NCBI RefSeq assembly: GCF_000001735.4
Contig: NC_003075.7
Span: 15,377,001-15,441,000, forward strand
DNA from: Arabidopsis thaliana
Lineage: Eukaryota; Streptophyta; Magnoliopsida; Brassicales; Brassicaceae
Length of the DNA: 64,000 nucleotides
Direction: 5' to 3'
Positions 33,205-45,400 of the stretch are shown here, in pieces (position 1 is the stretch's first letter; the number at the start of each line of letters is the position of its first letter). The notes beneath the pieces were generated by a model. That model searched no databases. It had not been told where the DNA came from and saw only the letters and a program-made list of their open reading frames with translations. A program made the translations under genes and the position numbers.

Positions 33205-34617
33205 ATGGCTTTCTCTTACGCATCATTCTCTACACCCTTCAATGGTTTCGCTGCAAATCCGTCTCCGATTACTTCCGCTTTTCTCGGCCCATCATTGAGA
33301 TTCTCCACCAGAACATCAAAAACTCGGAATCCGAGTAATGGGGTTTCAGTGAAATCGTCAAATAGTCATAGGTTTCTAGTCAAATCTAAAAATTTCAGTG
33401 TCTATGCAAGGGCTGCAGCAGAGAAGTCTGTTCACGATTTCACTGTAAAGGTATGTTTCTTTTAATTTATCTGAAGAAGAAAATTAGGTTTTTGTTTCTT
33501 CGTTATCGAAATTGAAGAATTTGTTCTGTCGTCAAAATATGATTTTTCTCAACCTCACTGAATTATGTAGTACATGTGAGAGCTTCCTAATTAAAACCTA
33601 GACTTTGGAGACATAATTGTGTTTTTTTGAAACAGGACATCGATGGTAATGATGTTTCTCTGGACAAATTCAAAGGAAAACCTTTGTTGATCGTTAACGT
33701 TGCGTCAAGATGGTGATTGTTTTTATTGTTTCTTCGAATTCTTTCTATTTGATAAGTTTTTGCATCTGAATTTTTTTTTAAGTTTATTTTTTAACTTCAC
33801 GGTGTCAGTGGTTTGACATCATCAAATTACTCAGAGCTTTCTCAACTGTACGAAAAATACAAGAACCAAGGTGTGCTTGTTATAGTAAGCTTTTTACACA
33901 TCTAAATTTAATTAAGGTAACACAGTGATTGTGAGATTCTTATTTATTGTGTCTCTCTCGTTTTTAGGATTTGAGATTCTTGCTTTCCCTTGCAATCAAT
34001 TTGGAGGTCAAGAACCCGGTTCAAACCCTGAGATCAAGCAATTTGCTTGCACCCGGTTCAAAGCAGAGTTCCCTATATTCGACAAGGTATATAGAAAAAA
34101 AGAACTCTCGTTTTTTTGAGTTTAGGGAGATATCTTTTAATTAGTTTTGATAAGTTATGTTCTTCAGGTTGATGTGAATGGACCAAGCACAGCTCCAATC
34201 TACAAGTTCTTGAAATCCAATGCTGGTGGTTTCCTTGGTGATATCATCAAATGGAACTTTGAGAAATTCTTGGTTGATAAAAAGGGCAAAGTTGTCGAGA
34301 GATACCCTCCCACAACTTCTCCTTTCCAAATCGAGGTACCAAATTCAAAACTCTAATTCAATCTGGATAACTGGATCCATGGTTCATGTCGTGAACCAAA
34401 CCACCAGTTGAACTTTTCTAATGTAAATAGAGAATCTATCAATTTTACGTTTTAACATTCCTAACATATGTAAAATATGGATTTAAATTTGATACCAAAT
34501 AAGTTTACTAACATTATTTTTCCATGTGACACGGCGGAATGTTGAGTGGTCCTATAATTTAATACTAACAATATGTTTGTTTGGCAGAAGGACATCCAGA
34601 AGTTGCTTGCGGCTTAA
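33205..34617 (+). CDS. GPX7: chloroplast glutathione peroxidase-like peroxidase
   Basis: Six exons, 33205-33450, 33636-33712, 33809-33870, 33968-34086, 34168-34335 and 34588-34617, give 233 residues. The first ~70 residues are Ser/Thr-rich with few acids, a plastid transit peptide. The catalytic core begins at [12 protein letters not shown]. The peroxidatic Cys108 lies in NVASRCGLT; its codon is split by intron 2 (TG before, T after). Gln143 of NQFGGQEPG and the tryptophan of [10 protein letters not shown] complete the active site. Cys156 in FACTRF is the likely resolving cysteine of the thioredoxin-dependent plant enzymes. It reduces lipid and hydrogen peroxides in the stroma. The catalytic residue is Cys rather than selenocysteine, as in other plant GPXs. 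Corresponds to At4g31870. Confidence 0.95.
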
Positions 34618-34855
34618 ATTTAGTGTTGGCATATGTGGTACACAAATTTCCAGGTTATTGTTGGTATACCAGAATTCTTTCTGTAACGTAAATAAAATTA
34701 TACAATCGCATGATTTGTTCAATAACCATTCCATATAAACATCAAGCAGTGCCTTTAGGCTTATTCATAAACATCCAATTATTAGAATATTTACAACACA
34801 CACAAACATATTCAATTCGTGGATAAATTTAAAATGAGAGTGCTTAATTATAAGA

Positions 34856-35272
34856 CTAACGTTGGCGTCGAGAAGAAGAAGACTGTTTCCTTGACTGTGG
34901 GAGAAATCTATGGCGGAGATAAATCGGTCTAGATACTTGTGATGATCTACGAGATACTCGAGGAGGAGGATCTCGTATCTTTCGAGTCTTAATAAGAGGT
35001 GTCCGTGGCTCTTCACAAACTTCTCCGAGAAGAAGATCTTCGGGGTCGAGGAAAACTGAGTATACGGGCCAGTCGAAGGAATTTTCGATCGGTTCAAAGA
35101 CCGGCCAGACGAAGGAATTAAAGGCAGTTGCGAGCTCCCGTCTCCTGTTAAGCAAATCTTCGTCAAAATCCAATATCAGGCGTCGATAACTCACTGCTGT
35201 GTCGATGGTCGATGTCTCTATGAGTTTGTATTTCTCTAACCTGCAGGCAAGACTCTCGCTCGTCTCCTCCAT
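34856..35272 (-). CDS. small protein of unknown function
   Basis: Intronless frame of 138 residues starting MEETSESLACRLEKYK. It is protein-like: an acidic, aromatic-rich middle (FVWPVFEPIENSFDWPVY and FLDPEDLLLGEV) and a strongly basic, serine-rich tail ending QSSSSRRQR. No signal peptide or transmembrane helix is visible. I do not recognise a domain. By order it should be At4g31875, which I know only as an uncharacterised protein. The balanced codon use and gene-like spacing argue that it is real. Lineage-restricted origin is possible. Confidence 0.65.
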   Translation of the reverse strand: MEETSESLACRLEKYKLIETSTIDTAVSYRRLILDFDEDLLNRRRELATAFNSFVWPVFEPIENSFDWPVYSVFLDPEDLLLGEVCEEPRTPLIKTRKIRDPPPRVSRRSSQVSRPIYLRHRFLPQSRKQSSSSRRQR

Positions 35273-36430
35273 GTCTTCTTTCAGATATCAATCTGCAAAA
35301 GTTCTTTGTAAGACTTTATATACACTATTAAGGTCTTTATTATTGTTTTAAAGAATAAATTATTGTATTTTACCTTCATAATTGTCACCATTATCTCAAG
35401 ATTTAAAAATTACAAAGACTCGTCAATGAAATTACTCGGAACAAGTTAAGCTAATTTTTTTGTTAAAATGTGTTGGCAAACCAAAAACTAGAACTTTCAC
35501 AGAACAGCGCAACATTACACCCGAATTCAAAGGATTATTATAGACAACTTGCGATTTTTTCCCCCTAATTTGCTAGTATTAAACAAGTGCAACCACTATA
35601 ATATGTCCCTAATGATATCTGGTTAATTTATTTAAATGGTAAATTGTCTAACACGTTCCGTGATATGTCTCAGCCCTAAACCGGCTCTTGTTTCTACGGC
35701 CCCTGTTGTCGGCGACAGCAATAAAGTGGATAAAACGGTTAGTACGGCTGACCAATGGTTAGTACGACTGACCAGTGGTTTCTCAATTACCGGTTGAGTC
35801 AATTATTGGCTCTTATAGGTTTTCTCATAAATGGGCTACTTTCAAAATTAAATTTGGGCTTGATTTCTGGATTTTTAAATTTCAATAAAATATCTTTTAA
35901 ACTTCAGAGAATAACATCATTAACTTGATTACTGGGAAAAAAAAATATAAAAGGTATTCTTCTGAACTAGTCAACTAAAGCCGGGAAATTAAACAATGCT
36001 TTGGATTATCCATCTGTATAGGTCTCTAACAGATGTATAATATTATTGACAAGGCAAAGGTTTGTAAACGAGGAGAAGATATTTTCTATATGGATAAGTT
36101 TTGAAGGATCAATTAAATATGTAAATGACATGTTTTGACTTCTTAGTTTTATTATCCTCCACTTGATTGATAAAGACTTCTTTGACTTTGTATTTTTGAA
36201 ATGGCCAATTGCTAGGAAAAAAGGCTAGTTGTATACCAAAGAGAGACAATTACTAGGATTTGTTTCCCTGAACATAACATTTCTAACTTTGTATTGAACT
36301 ATTGGTACTACGTCAATTCCTTAAATCTTGGATAATTCTTGATTCAAGTTTCAATTCCAAGTTGTCATAATAAATCTGCAGTGGACTTGCAGAACACTCT
36401 AAACTACAACAATAACATATATGTGCAACA
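35273..36430. other. AT-rich intergenic interval
   Basis: No gene seen. It contains two tandem 20-bp units (GGTTAGTACGGCTGACCAAT type) at 35737-35756 and 35757-35776. Confidence 0.5.
35737..35776. repeat. two tandem 20-bp units
   Basis: GGTTAGTACGGCTGACCAAT followed by a copy with two substitutions. A third GGTT begins but is not continued. Confidence 0.8.
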
Positions 36431-37641
36431 TGACGAAATCAATTAAATAGATCAAAGCACATCAACTCTTAATCAGTACCACAGAATATTACAAATAGGT
36501 TACGCAAAAGCCCTGCAGTATTCATCTCTTTTTGACTTTGCATGACCAATTTGAAAGGGGTGGCTACCAAAATATCGATATAGATAATCCAAACCTGAAA
36601 TAGAATGAATAAATATATATCAGAGAGGTGATCAATAGCAAAAGCCTGCACAGAACATGAAAAGCCTTCCGATCAAGACACAACTAGACTTATGCAATTT
36701 TATGATATGGAAACCAACCAAGTTATAAATGCATTTAAATGCGGAAAATATCTAATACCTTTGACAAACTTAGAGCCTCTTTGATCTGTCTTCCTAGCTC
36801 ACCAAAAATGCTCTATGTCATTCTAAAACAAAACCTTAGTGACATCTTAATCACAGCAATAATGTGATGCAAGCTAAGTATACATATGAGCTCTGCAAAC
36901 CATATATATTCCATTTCAAATGATGGCTTAGTATCATGAGACATTTCCATCAGACTAACTTTAGAATAACGAGAGAACTTGTAACTTACATATCGTTCTT
37001 TTAGACATGGCGTTTGAGGATTATCGATGAATGATTAATGCTAACTCATTTCACAAGCATCAAGAAAACACTATACTATTTCTCTTGAAGAAATTAAAAA
37101 CCAATTGTTGTCAATTATTGCAAGAACAAAAGTTTGCATCTCATCTGGCTTCTTTTCGTCGGTTTGTAAACAATGAAAAACATGGGAACAATACAATAGC
37201 AAGAAACAAATCAGTAGCAAGAACAACACAAACGTATGACAATAGACATCTAGCAATACAATAGACACGATGAATGTTAGATGTTTTTATTGATTTGTAG
37301 AATATGTCTCACCTCTTCCCCCAGAAGAAAACCCCAAGATAACATTTCATACCTGCAATAAATATATATGAATTAAAAATGAAATTTTGAAGTGTTTTGG
37401 CGTAGAGAAAAAAAGTAAATGAGAAAAGGTCAAATTTTAATTTTCATCACAATCTAGACATGAAACATACATAAAGCAGTCAAATACTGGAAATTCCTTA
37501 ATCATGATACTGCAAATGACAAATCGCTTCCTAGATCCAAAAATTCCCTACCAGGTTCAAATCACTTGAAGATTTTGGTAAAAAAACAACAAACAAATTT
37601 CAAACACTGTCTGAAACGTCGTTTTGAGGACCTGCAAACAA

Positions 37642-37702
37642 CATGTTCTCAAATCAAGAAACAAACCAAAATAGCATGTTCTTAAATCAAGAAACAAACC
37701 CA
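37642..37702. repeat. tandem 33-bp duplication in MIR156C intron/exon 2 border
   Basis: CATGTTCTCAAATCAAGAAA at 37642 recurs as CATGTTCTTAAATCAAGAAA at 37675. The copies abut the candidate exon 2 acceptor. Confidence 0.7.
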
Positions 37703-38425
37703 CGAGAATATTCTCACAAGATTCACAACGTGATCACATGGATCAATGATATATAAATTAGATACCATCTACAAGTAGTACAAAACACAATAAACTATAT
37801 ATAATAGACGAAATTAGAAACATAATTACATAAATGGAATCAAAACGTACGAGCATGCAATATAAATAATCTGCACAACAAACGACTAATCACTAGCAGT
37901 TCAAAGATCATGAACAGTACTTTGCAAGATCCATGACTATACACATAGATATGATCGTATGGAGCAAATAATATCTACAGATATTTATAAAGAGATCACG
38001 ACTAGAAATCACGATTTAAAAGGGCTAATGAGAAACGAGATAAAAGAAAAAGATAAACGATTTAATATTAACTTGGATCGAGGAAATAAAGGGATTCAAA
38101 AGTGTTTGGACCAGCCTAAGAAAACTAGGTTAACGTTAATGGTCCCATGTTAATCTCACTTAACCACGCCTTAAACTCATAGATTAGGCTTTCGATACTA
38201 ATGATCTCATAAAATATAAAGTTCAACAAAGGAAAATACAAAAAGCAAACTCGCATGCAATTGGGAACCAAATCAATGGCAGCAAATAAGAACAATCTTC
38301 ATACAGATATTATCAGATCGTATTTAATTTACCTTTGAGAGATGAAGAACACATGAGAGAGAAAGTGAGAGATGGGAACACAATTAGAAGAAGAAAACGT
38401 GACCGGGACCGAATCGGAGCCGGAA

Positions 38426-38510
38426 TCTGACAGATAGAGCAGTGAGCACGCAAGAGAAGCAAATGCATCGAACATGCAAAGTGCCTTTGTGTGCTCACTC
38501 TCTTCTGTCA
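38426..38510 (-). ncRNA. MIR156C: miR156c hairpin (miRNA precursor)
   Basis: On the minus strand the mature miR156, TGACAGAAGAGAGTGAGCAC, occupies 38510-38491. The opposite arm GCTCACTGCTCTATCTGTCA, with two more 3' bases, is at 38447-38426. The arms pair along the miRNA with few mismatches and leave a loop of about 43 nt. This matches the Arabidopsis miR156c precursor. Known role: represses SPL transcription factor mRNAs, keeping the plant juvenile; its level falls with age. The arm-to-arm complementarity extends beyond the duplex by a few bases, giving the lower stem used by DCL1. Confidence 0.98.
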
Positions 38511-38705
38511 GTTTCTATGCGTTTCTCTTAAAATTTGTCCCAAAACTCCCTCATCAGTCATCACTCATTATCACCTTTACCTTACCGACACAAATTCTGA
38601 GATTAGAGATCGAACAGAAGAAAGAAGATTGGAAAGGAGGCAGACTTTGAAGGTGTTGGAGTTAGATCTGAGGCTTTTAGGTTAAACAAGCAAAACCGGA
38701 GAGAA

Positions 38706-38713
38706 TATTTATA
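38706..38713 (-). promoter_or_regulatory. candidate TATA box of MIR156C
   Basis: Reads TATAAATA on the minus strand, about 200 nt upstream of the mature miRNA. GA-rich runs on the minus strand upstream (38920-39050) could bind GAGA/BPC-type factors. Confidence 0.5.
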
Positions 38714-39059
38714 ACCGAAGGAGAAGAGGAAAGTTGTCCTTCATTTTCAGATATGCTTTTGGAAAACAAATCTAGGGTTTTGACCAAATCGTAACGAAAA
38801 ATAAATATATTACCAAAAAAGAAAGAACTAAAGGCAGAGAAATATTCGGGGAGGAGGATTAGATTAATAAGAGGAGAGGAGAAGAGAGGAAGAATCTGTT
38901 AAAGAAGGAAACAAAAAACCTTATCTCTCTCTGTCTCTCACTCTCTTCAAGAAGAGTCTTATCTCTGTTTTTTTTTTTTTTGGCTTTTGTCTGTTTCTTA
39001 TCTCTCTCCCTCTTACATGCAATGGGACAGATGTCTGAAGAGAGAGACATTTGAATGGA

Positions 39060-42000
39060 ACGGATTGGATTCAACAGTACCATTGCAGATTATAGTGGTC
39101 AATCTCATAACCTATAAACGGCAACGACAAGCCTAGAAAATGATCTAGAATTTTGAGAAATGAATTTTGGTCTTTCACGATGGGAGTGGTAAAATATTAT
39201 TTTTTGGGAATCAGCTCTTTTAATATTATAATAATTTTAAAATACAAATACAATAAATCTTTATCAAAGACTTCTACTACAGCAAACAAACACAAATTAA
39301 CCGAACAAATAAAATTGACCAAATTGTAACTATTTGGTGTTTAACTCTTTCTAATTGATTTACTAAAACCATGATAGTTTTAAAAGTTACCAATTGATCA
39401 TATAACATGTTGATGCCACCTATAGGTCATCTTCTAATCTTTGTAAAAAGATCACACATTTCTTTGGAAATATTATTTCATAGGTTTTCCATCTTTTGTG
39501 ATTTTACCAAACACATATAATACAAAAATGTCAGGTCGACCTTTTGAAATTTTCATATACCACCAATTTCACCCAGATACTTTGTCCTTTTTGCTATTTT
39601 CACCTAAAACAATACTAGTTTAAATAAACGTGTATACAGGTTTTAAACTTTCTATATATATGTGAAAATAGCTGTAAGAGAAGTAATAATTAATAGTAAG
39701 AGAAGTAAAGAGAAGTAAGGTCTAGGTGAAACTAACACAGATATATTAAAGTTTTGAGGGAGGAATACATATTGGAACCTCAAATATCAATTGTAACTTA
39801 ATCTTTAAAATTATTTCACAATTTTAAGAATTAATTCAATTGGACACGTGTTAACGAGTAAGAAACCAGGTAAACAATCCAATTTCCGGTTGCTAATTTC
39901 ATATCTTTCTGAGATGCCGAAACGTTTTTAATTGGTGCAAAATGCTGAGAATAAGCTGAATATTTATAGAATATATTAAATATATTAGTATCGTTTATCA
40001 TCCACCCATAAAACAAAGATTTTTAAAAATGAAATAATACCATGCATAAAGAAAAGATAGATCCCCCAAAACATATGCACTCGTCACAACAAGAATTTGT
40101 TCTAAGAAAATGGTTAGAGAATCCTTATGCTGATCTTGTAACACCACCACTAATGTGGAACTTCCTCATGTGTAATCCATTCAGGGCACTGCTTTTTAAT
40201 AACATTTCCAGTGCACTATTTTCGAAAACAAAATTGCTATGTAAATATATATATATATTTTTATTTATTTATTTTTATTATTAAAAAATCGTCAAGTATG
40301 ATGCGTTGTCGTTTATTTTCACTTTTTGTGATCAACTACTAAATATTTCGTGGCAAAAGATTAGGACATAGATAAAAAGATAAAAAAAATCAAAAAAATT
40401 ACGAGTTAGATTTCATAATATCGATTTTCTTTGCAATAATTTAACATATCCAACCAGAAAAATAAATGAAATAATACAATTAACACATATATTAAAAAGT
40501 GTTAAAAAAGGTTTTTTAATGTGTTTGTATATCATGCACTGTGTGTGTGATGATGTTAAAGAAATTGCGAAGGGAAAAACATAATTTTAGAAATCGCGTG
40601 AAGGCTGAAAAGGTCAAGAACTTTTGTGTGTTTGTTGACCTAAGACTGTCCAGATTCATTACTTCCCGATGACAGAGAAAAACATAACTCCGACTCTTTG
40701 CATAGTCTAAGATATCACATGTATATAATTATGAAAAGATGTTTCCTTTTGGATTTGTTAAGTAGAAGTGGCATGTACTATCTCTATCTATCTATCCTAA
40801 TAGTTAATTTATGACAAATATGACTCTAAAAATCTAGAAAACAGTTTTGACGGTCGCTTATTTAATTTAATTTTAAAACAACATTTTGATAATTAGACAA
40901 CCATGAACATTTTATAGTTGACAAGCACATTCGAAATATAAATTTTTGAAGTAAATATTACAAGATATTATGATCGCTTTTTTTATATGTTTTAAAAATT
41001 AAACTATATTGCATGTCAAATTTAGATTATGATTATAATATCTATCAAAACATCAAATGTCTGGTTATCTTCATAACCGAAAAAACGAAGCAGATCATCT
41101 ATATTAAAAAAAAAAAAAAAGATAGTTGCTCGGAGTCTAGTAGTCTACCTTAATACAAATCAAAAGAGTTCTTAAAATATATTTATGTTGGATAAAACCA
41201 GTTCACAGAACGCAAAAAATCATTTTTCTAATTAGGTTTTTAATAAACGAATCGTGTGTTTACATTTTACCCATATTTCATCTGGGCCTATGAAAAGTGA
41301 GAAATGAGAGAGAGTATGGGATCATGGACCACATGTTATCCCATTCACCAATGTATTACATCTATTTTTTTATACGCATAACAATAATGTTTCTTTTCCG
41401 TTTGTTAATGTCTCTAGATCTTGTTTTAATTAAACATCTCTTACTATTAGTTTGTTACTTTTTCTTTTCCTGAAAAAATGAAAGAAATAATGTATAACTT
41501 GCAACTTTATGCGCAAAAAAATACTATAAAACCCCATCTAAGACCTCAGATCTACTGGCCTAAGGTCCTTCATTGCAAGGCTTGTTGATAAATTAAAAGT
41601 TTTAAATCCTACGTATGGCTAATGTAAATGGAATATTCCTTAAATATGGGAAGCAAACATTGGGTATCCTTTTAGGAATCTCCGAGCATTTCGTAAACCA
41701 CACATATATTCGTAAGAAAAGTCTTTGTTTCATCTAGAAACAAATCATAGTATTAAATTACAAAGATAAGATAGGAAAATCTCTGAGTATACAAGACTAC
41801 ACAACTCCCAGTCACAACGAGTTTCACTTTGCCCCATATTTTAAAGTTTTTGGTACAGTAACATTTTCAAAAAATAGCAATTTTTTTGAAGTTACTAGAG
41901 AACCTGCCGATTTACCCAGTACTGGTGGATATACATACACATTAGAAAGCATTCAAACTATTTTCTTGTCTAATGTTCCCAAACCAGGGTTACGAATAGC

Positions 42001-42434
42001 AGCACAAATCCATAACTCAACATAAACACTCGAGTCAAATTCAAATGATGATTTAGGAAGATAACAGGCTAATAATCGTCGGAATGTGTTTCCCTTTTCT
42101 TTTTTTTTCTGCCCAAATTTTCTCTGCAACACTCCAAAGAGAGGGAGAGATAGATGACAGAAAAACGTGGGTCAAAAAATAAAATGAAATGAAAATAACC
42201 AAAGCAACCTCCTTATGTATCCACCTTAACACAAACTACATCTGAAATCAAAACCTAAGTAAATAAAAAAGCATCACTACTAGACGTTTGTCTTTAAAAC
42301 AATTCTACACTTCTACTGCTCAAGACGATGTTCAATTTCACGGCCACCATTACCCACCACACGCTTATCGCTTTCCACCTTAAATTACATAAACCATCAT
42401 AATTCAAAAGAGAAAAGAGCACAAGCCCAGACAC
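39060..42434. other. gene-free AT-rich interval between MIR156C and PDS5C
   Basis: No gene I can support. The frame at 40042-40284 (80 codons) is the longest open one and lacks protein-like features. The last ~400 bp before 42434 probably hold the PDS5C 3' untranslated region. Confidence 0.5.
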
Positions 42435-45400
42435 TCATCGCTTCCTCTTCTTACCGGACTTTGATTGACTCCCCTGTGACTTGCCTGATTTCGCTTTAGT
42501 TGCTGGTTCTGGCTCCTTGGGTGTCTCTTCAGATTCTGACTCGGAAGCGCTCTCTTTGGCCTTCGAAGCAGGTGTAGACGCAGAACCAGATTTTGCTTTA
42601 CCCTTTCCTGTCTTGCTTTTGGCAGGTACAGATTTCACAGGTCCCGACTTGGATTTTGAAGAAGTTGTTGCCTTGGAGGGCTCTTCCTTTTTCTTGGATG
42701 AAGCTTTAGATTTCCCAGATTTCGATACGCTGCTTATATCTTTCTTCGACCTGCTGCTTCCTGATTTACCAACGGTTTTGGGGGGTTCCTCTTCCTCGCT
42801 CTCCTCCTCAGAGCTCGCCTCCTCTTCTCTGCTAGCTTCCTTTGAATCCTTCGATTTGCTCGCTGTTTTGTCATCCTGGGACGTCTTGCTGGACTTGGAA
42901 GCAGGAGTAGCTTTAGCCTTGCTTGATCCAGCTCCACTACCCCTGAATACATCAGAAGTACAATATTACGTATTAGTAGAGAATTATTTTAGAGACTTCA
43001 ACACTTGTTAACTATTTGCTTTCAGTTTCAATTACTTTTTAGCTGATGAGTTGTCCATCTTTGATTGCTTGCCTGTCTTAGCTTTCTTCGTCAGGGGCCT
43101 GCATGACAAAATGCTAAGCTTGGTCATCACAAGTAAAAAGATGACATCTAGCTATTCCTTCCAGTGCCACATAAACAACGGAACTAAAGAAGTAACACGT
43201 ACACTGTAGAGGCATCTTCCTCTTGACCCGTCTGATCAGCAGCTTCTTCATCCTGATGACAGAAAGTGTAAGTTACAAAATAGGCGAAGAGCAAAAAAAG
43301 CCAGAGATGGATGAAATATAATGCCCCACCTGTGACAATTCTGATTCATCCAGAGGACTCCACTTCTGATTCTTGAGATACAAGATTTCTTGATCTCCAT
43401 CATCATAGATAACCTGCAAACGAACATGGCAACAGCATACAACAATTAAAATACCATAAAAAGGCCTGAAACAAAGATGTATAGCTTAGGAGAACATTCA
43501 AAAGGCTACTGGTTGACCACAAACAAATCAGGCGAACCAAAATAGGGGAGACGGATAAAATTGGGCTTACCAGATGTTTCTTCTTTGCAGCATCATATGA
43601 CTCGACCACACCTTTATAGTACCTGCGGTAAAAAACAGATTACTCATTTGAAAGCATAGAAAACAAAAAATTACAATAACAGGTAGTCCAGATTCTGCTG
43701 TCTAAAGGAACAAACATAGAAGTCCAGAACAGAGAAAATGCAAATTGCCTTCTTGTAAATCAAATATAATTCCTAAGAAGAAAATACAAAATGCTTACGC
43801 TTGATCCATAGGCCACCAGACTTTGATCCTCGATCCAACTAAACTTTCACCAGATGCCTGCCCAAGAATTGATTCGGTATGAAAAAGTATACAAAAAGAA
43901 AAACTCGTACAGAGCAAAGGAAACCAGTACAATTAAAGGATAATCGTTTCAGAGAATATTTCTTCAACTTGAAGAGAATAAGAAGCTGCTCCCATGCACA
44001 ATTACTACTGCAAATGGCAATTGGTGAAGTGAAGAAAACATACCTTCCCTTGGCCTAAACTTCGTTTTCTCTTTGTGTTTGAATTAGGACTTTCTTCTAC
44101 CGTTTGCTTCGCTTCTTTCTTTGATTTTGAGGCTAGCTTTCCGGAGGAAACAGCTGGCTGAAAATAAAATTAAACCATATCGGTAAGAGGACAAGGACAG
44201 GGAAGTCAGATATGTATTCGAATCAATTCAGGTCAGGGAACTACTCACTTTTTCATTATCACCAGATGAAGTGTGTAATGACTCCTCATCAATGGCTTTC
44301 CCACGTCCTGGTTTTTTCTTTTCCTCTTTTGGCTTTGTGGATTCTTGTGCATTATCACTCCCAACTACCTTTTTCTCTGACTGCTTGGCTACTTTTGTCT
44401 CAGAGGTGCTTTTCTTTGAAGGAGGAACAGTAGGCTTTGTTTTACTTGACGAAGCAACCTTCTTTCCAGACTTTTTTGTCACCTGAGGTTCAGACGTGTT
44501 TGGTTCTTCAGAAACTTCTTCGGTAGCAATAGAAGCAGAAGGTTTGACCTCCTCTGTCGAGCTCTCCTTTTTCTTCTGGTTTGCAGTCTTCTTAGGGACG
44601 CTTTGCTCAGGAAGTTCCTCAGCCATTGACGGAGAACTGACATTGGCAGTTTCATCTCCTGATGTCTTAGATGGTAAAATCTGCACACTTTTATTCTTTT
44701 CATTTTCAGAAGAGGTGGCTGCGGTAACAGATGAATCAACAGGAGGCGAAGTTAACACATCCTTGCTGTCCAGGAGTTCTGCAGGTTCAGTCTCTTCTTT
44801 GATATCTGAATCTTTTGATAAATCCGCCTGTTTGACAGAACTAGATTCGTTTTCCTTTTCCTCAATTTGATGTTCAACATCAGGCTTCTCTTCAGTAGTA
44901 TTATTCAAGTCAGTGTTTCTAGGATTATCAAGTTGCTGCGGCTCATCTTTGGCACCCGTATCGTCTTGCTTCTTCATGGAATCAGTATCAACCGAAGAAT
45001 CATTCTGTTGCGCGACACCATTGCTAACTCCAGACTTACCAGATTCATCCTTAGGTGCATCAGTTCGCTCAGGGGTAGAAATTTCTGCTGCCTTCTGTTT
45101 ATCATGTTTTAATTGGAACATAAAAATCAATTAACAATCTACAAAAGCTAAAAGAAGAAAGGCATCTATCCTTTTCATACAAATCAACAATGACTATCGT
45201 ACCTCTACTTCCGTTTCCCTTTTTATATGACCTTGACTATCCTGGAGAGGAAAAATATGGAAGAACAGTATAAGAGCTAATGTAACTGAAGACCTGCATA
45301 ATCACTAAAAAAGTTGAGGCAGTGCGGCAGTAAAAAAGGTGAGAAATAAAGGCTTACTTCTTTTTCATTTGCAACAACTTGGTCTTGCTGCAAAGCACTG

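Larger units (their letters stand above)
36431..38682 (-). ncRNA. MIR156C: primary transcript of MIR156C (approximate extent)
   Basis: The hairpin sits in the first exon of what looks like a spliced non-coding transcript on the minus strand. A donor follows CTCAAAG at 38332/38331. A candidate second exon is 37631-37552 and a third 37352-37313, each with AG and GT borders. Further donor-like and acceptor-like sites occur at 36758 and 36595. A TATAAATA box on the minus strand at 38713-38706 predicts a start near 38680. The left end is a guess. The transcript has no long reading frame. Intron retention or splicing could influence processing, as known for other plant pri-miRNAs. Confidence 0.5.

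Noticed and set aside
37540..37575. GGTTCAAATC resembling a tRNA B box
   Set aside because: No A box or cloverleaf around it. It is the border of a candidate MIR156C exon.
40042..40284. An 80-codon open frame
   Set aside because: Ends in a TA-rich run and has no recognisable features or promoter.
42481..43011. A 176-codon plus-strand frame opposite the PDS5C tail
   Set aside because: It is the antisense shadow of the Lys/Ser-rich PDS5C exon 14. The codon pattern of that exon leaves the opposite strand open.
43203..43205. PDS5C exon 12 donor at 43204/43203
   Set aside because: Using it would bring an in-frame TAA early in exon 13. The GT two bases further downstream in the transcript keeps the frame.
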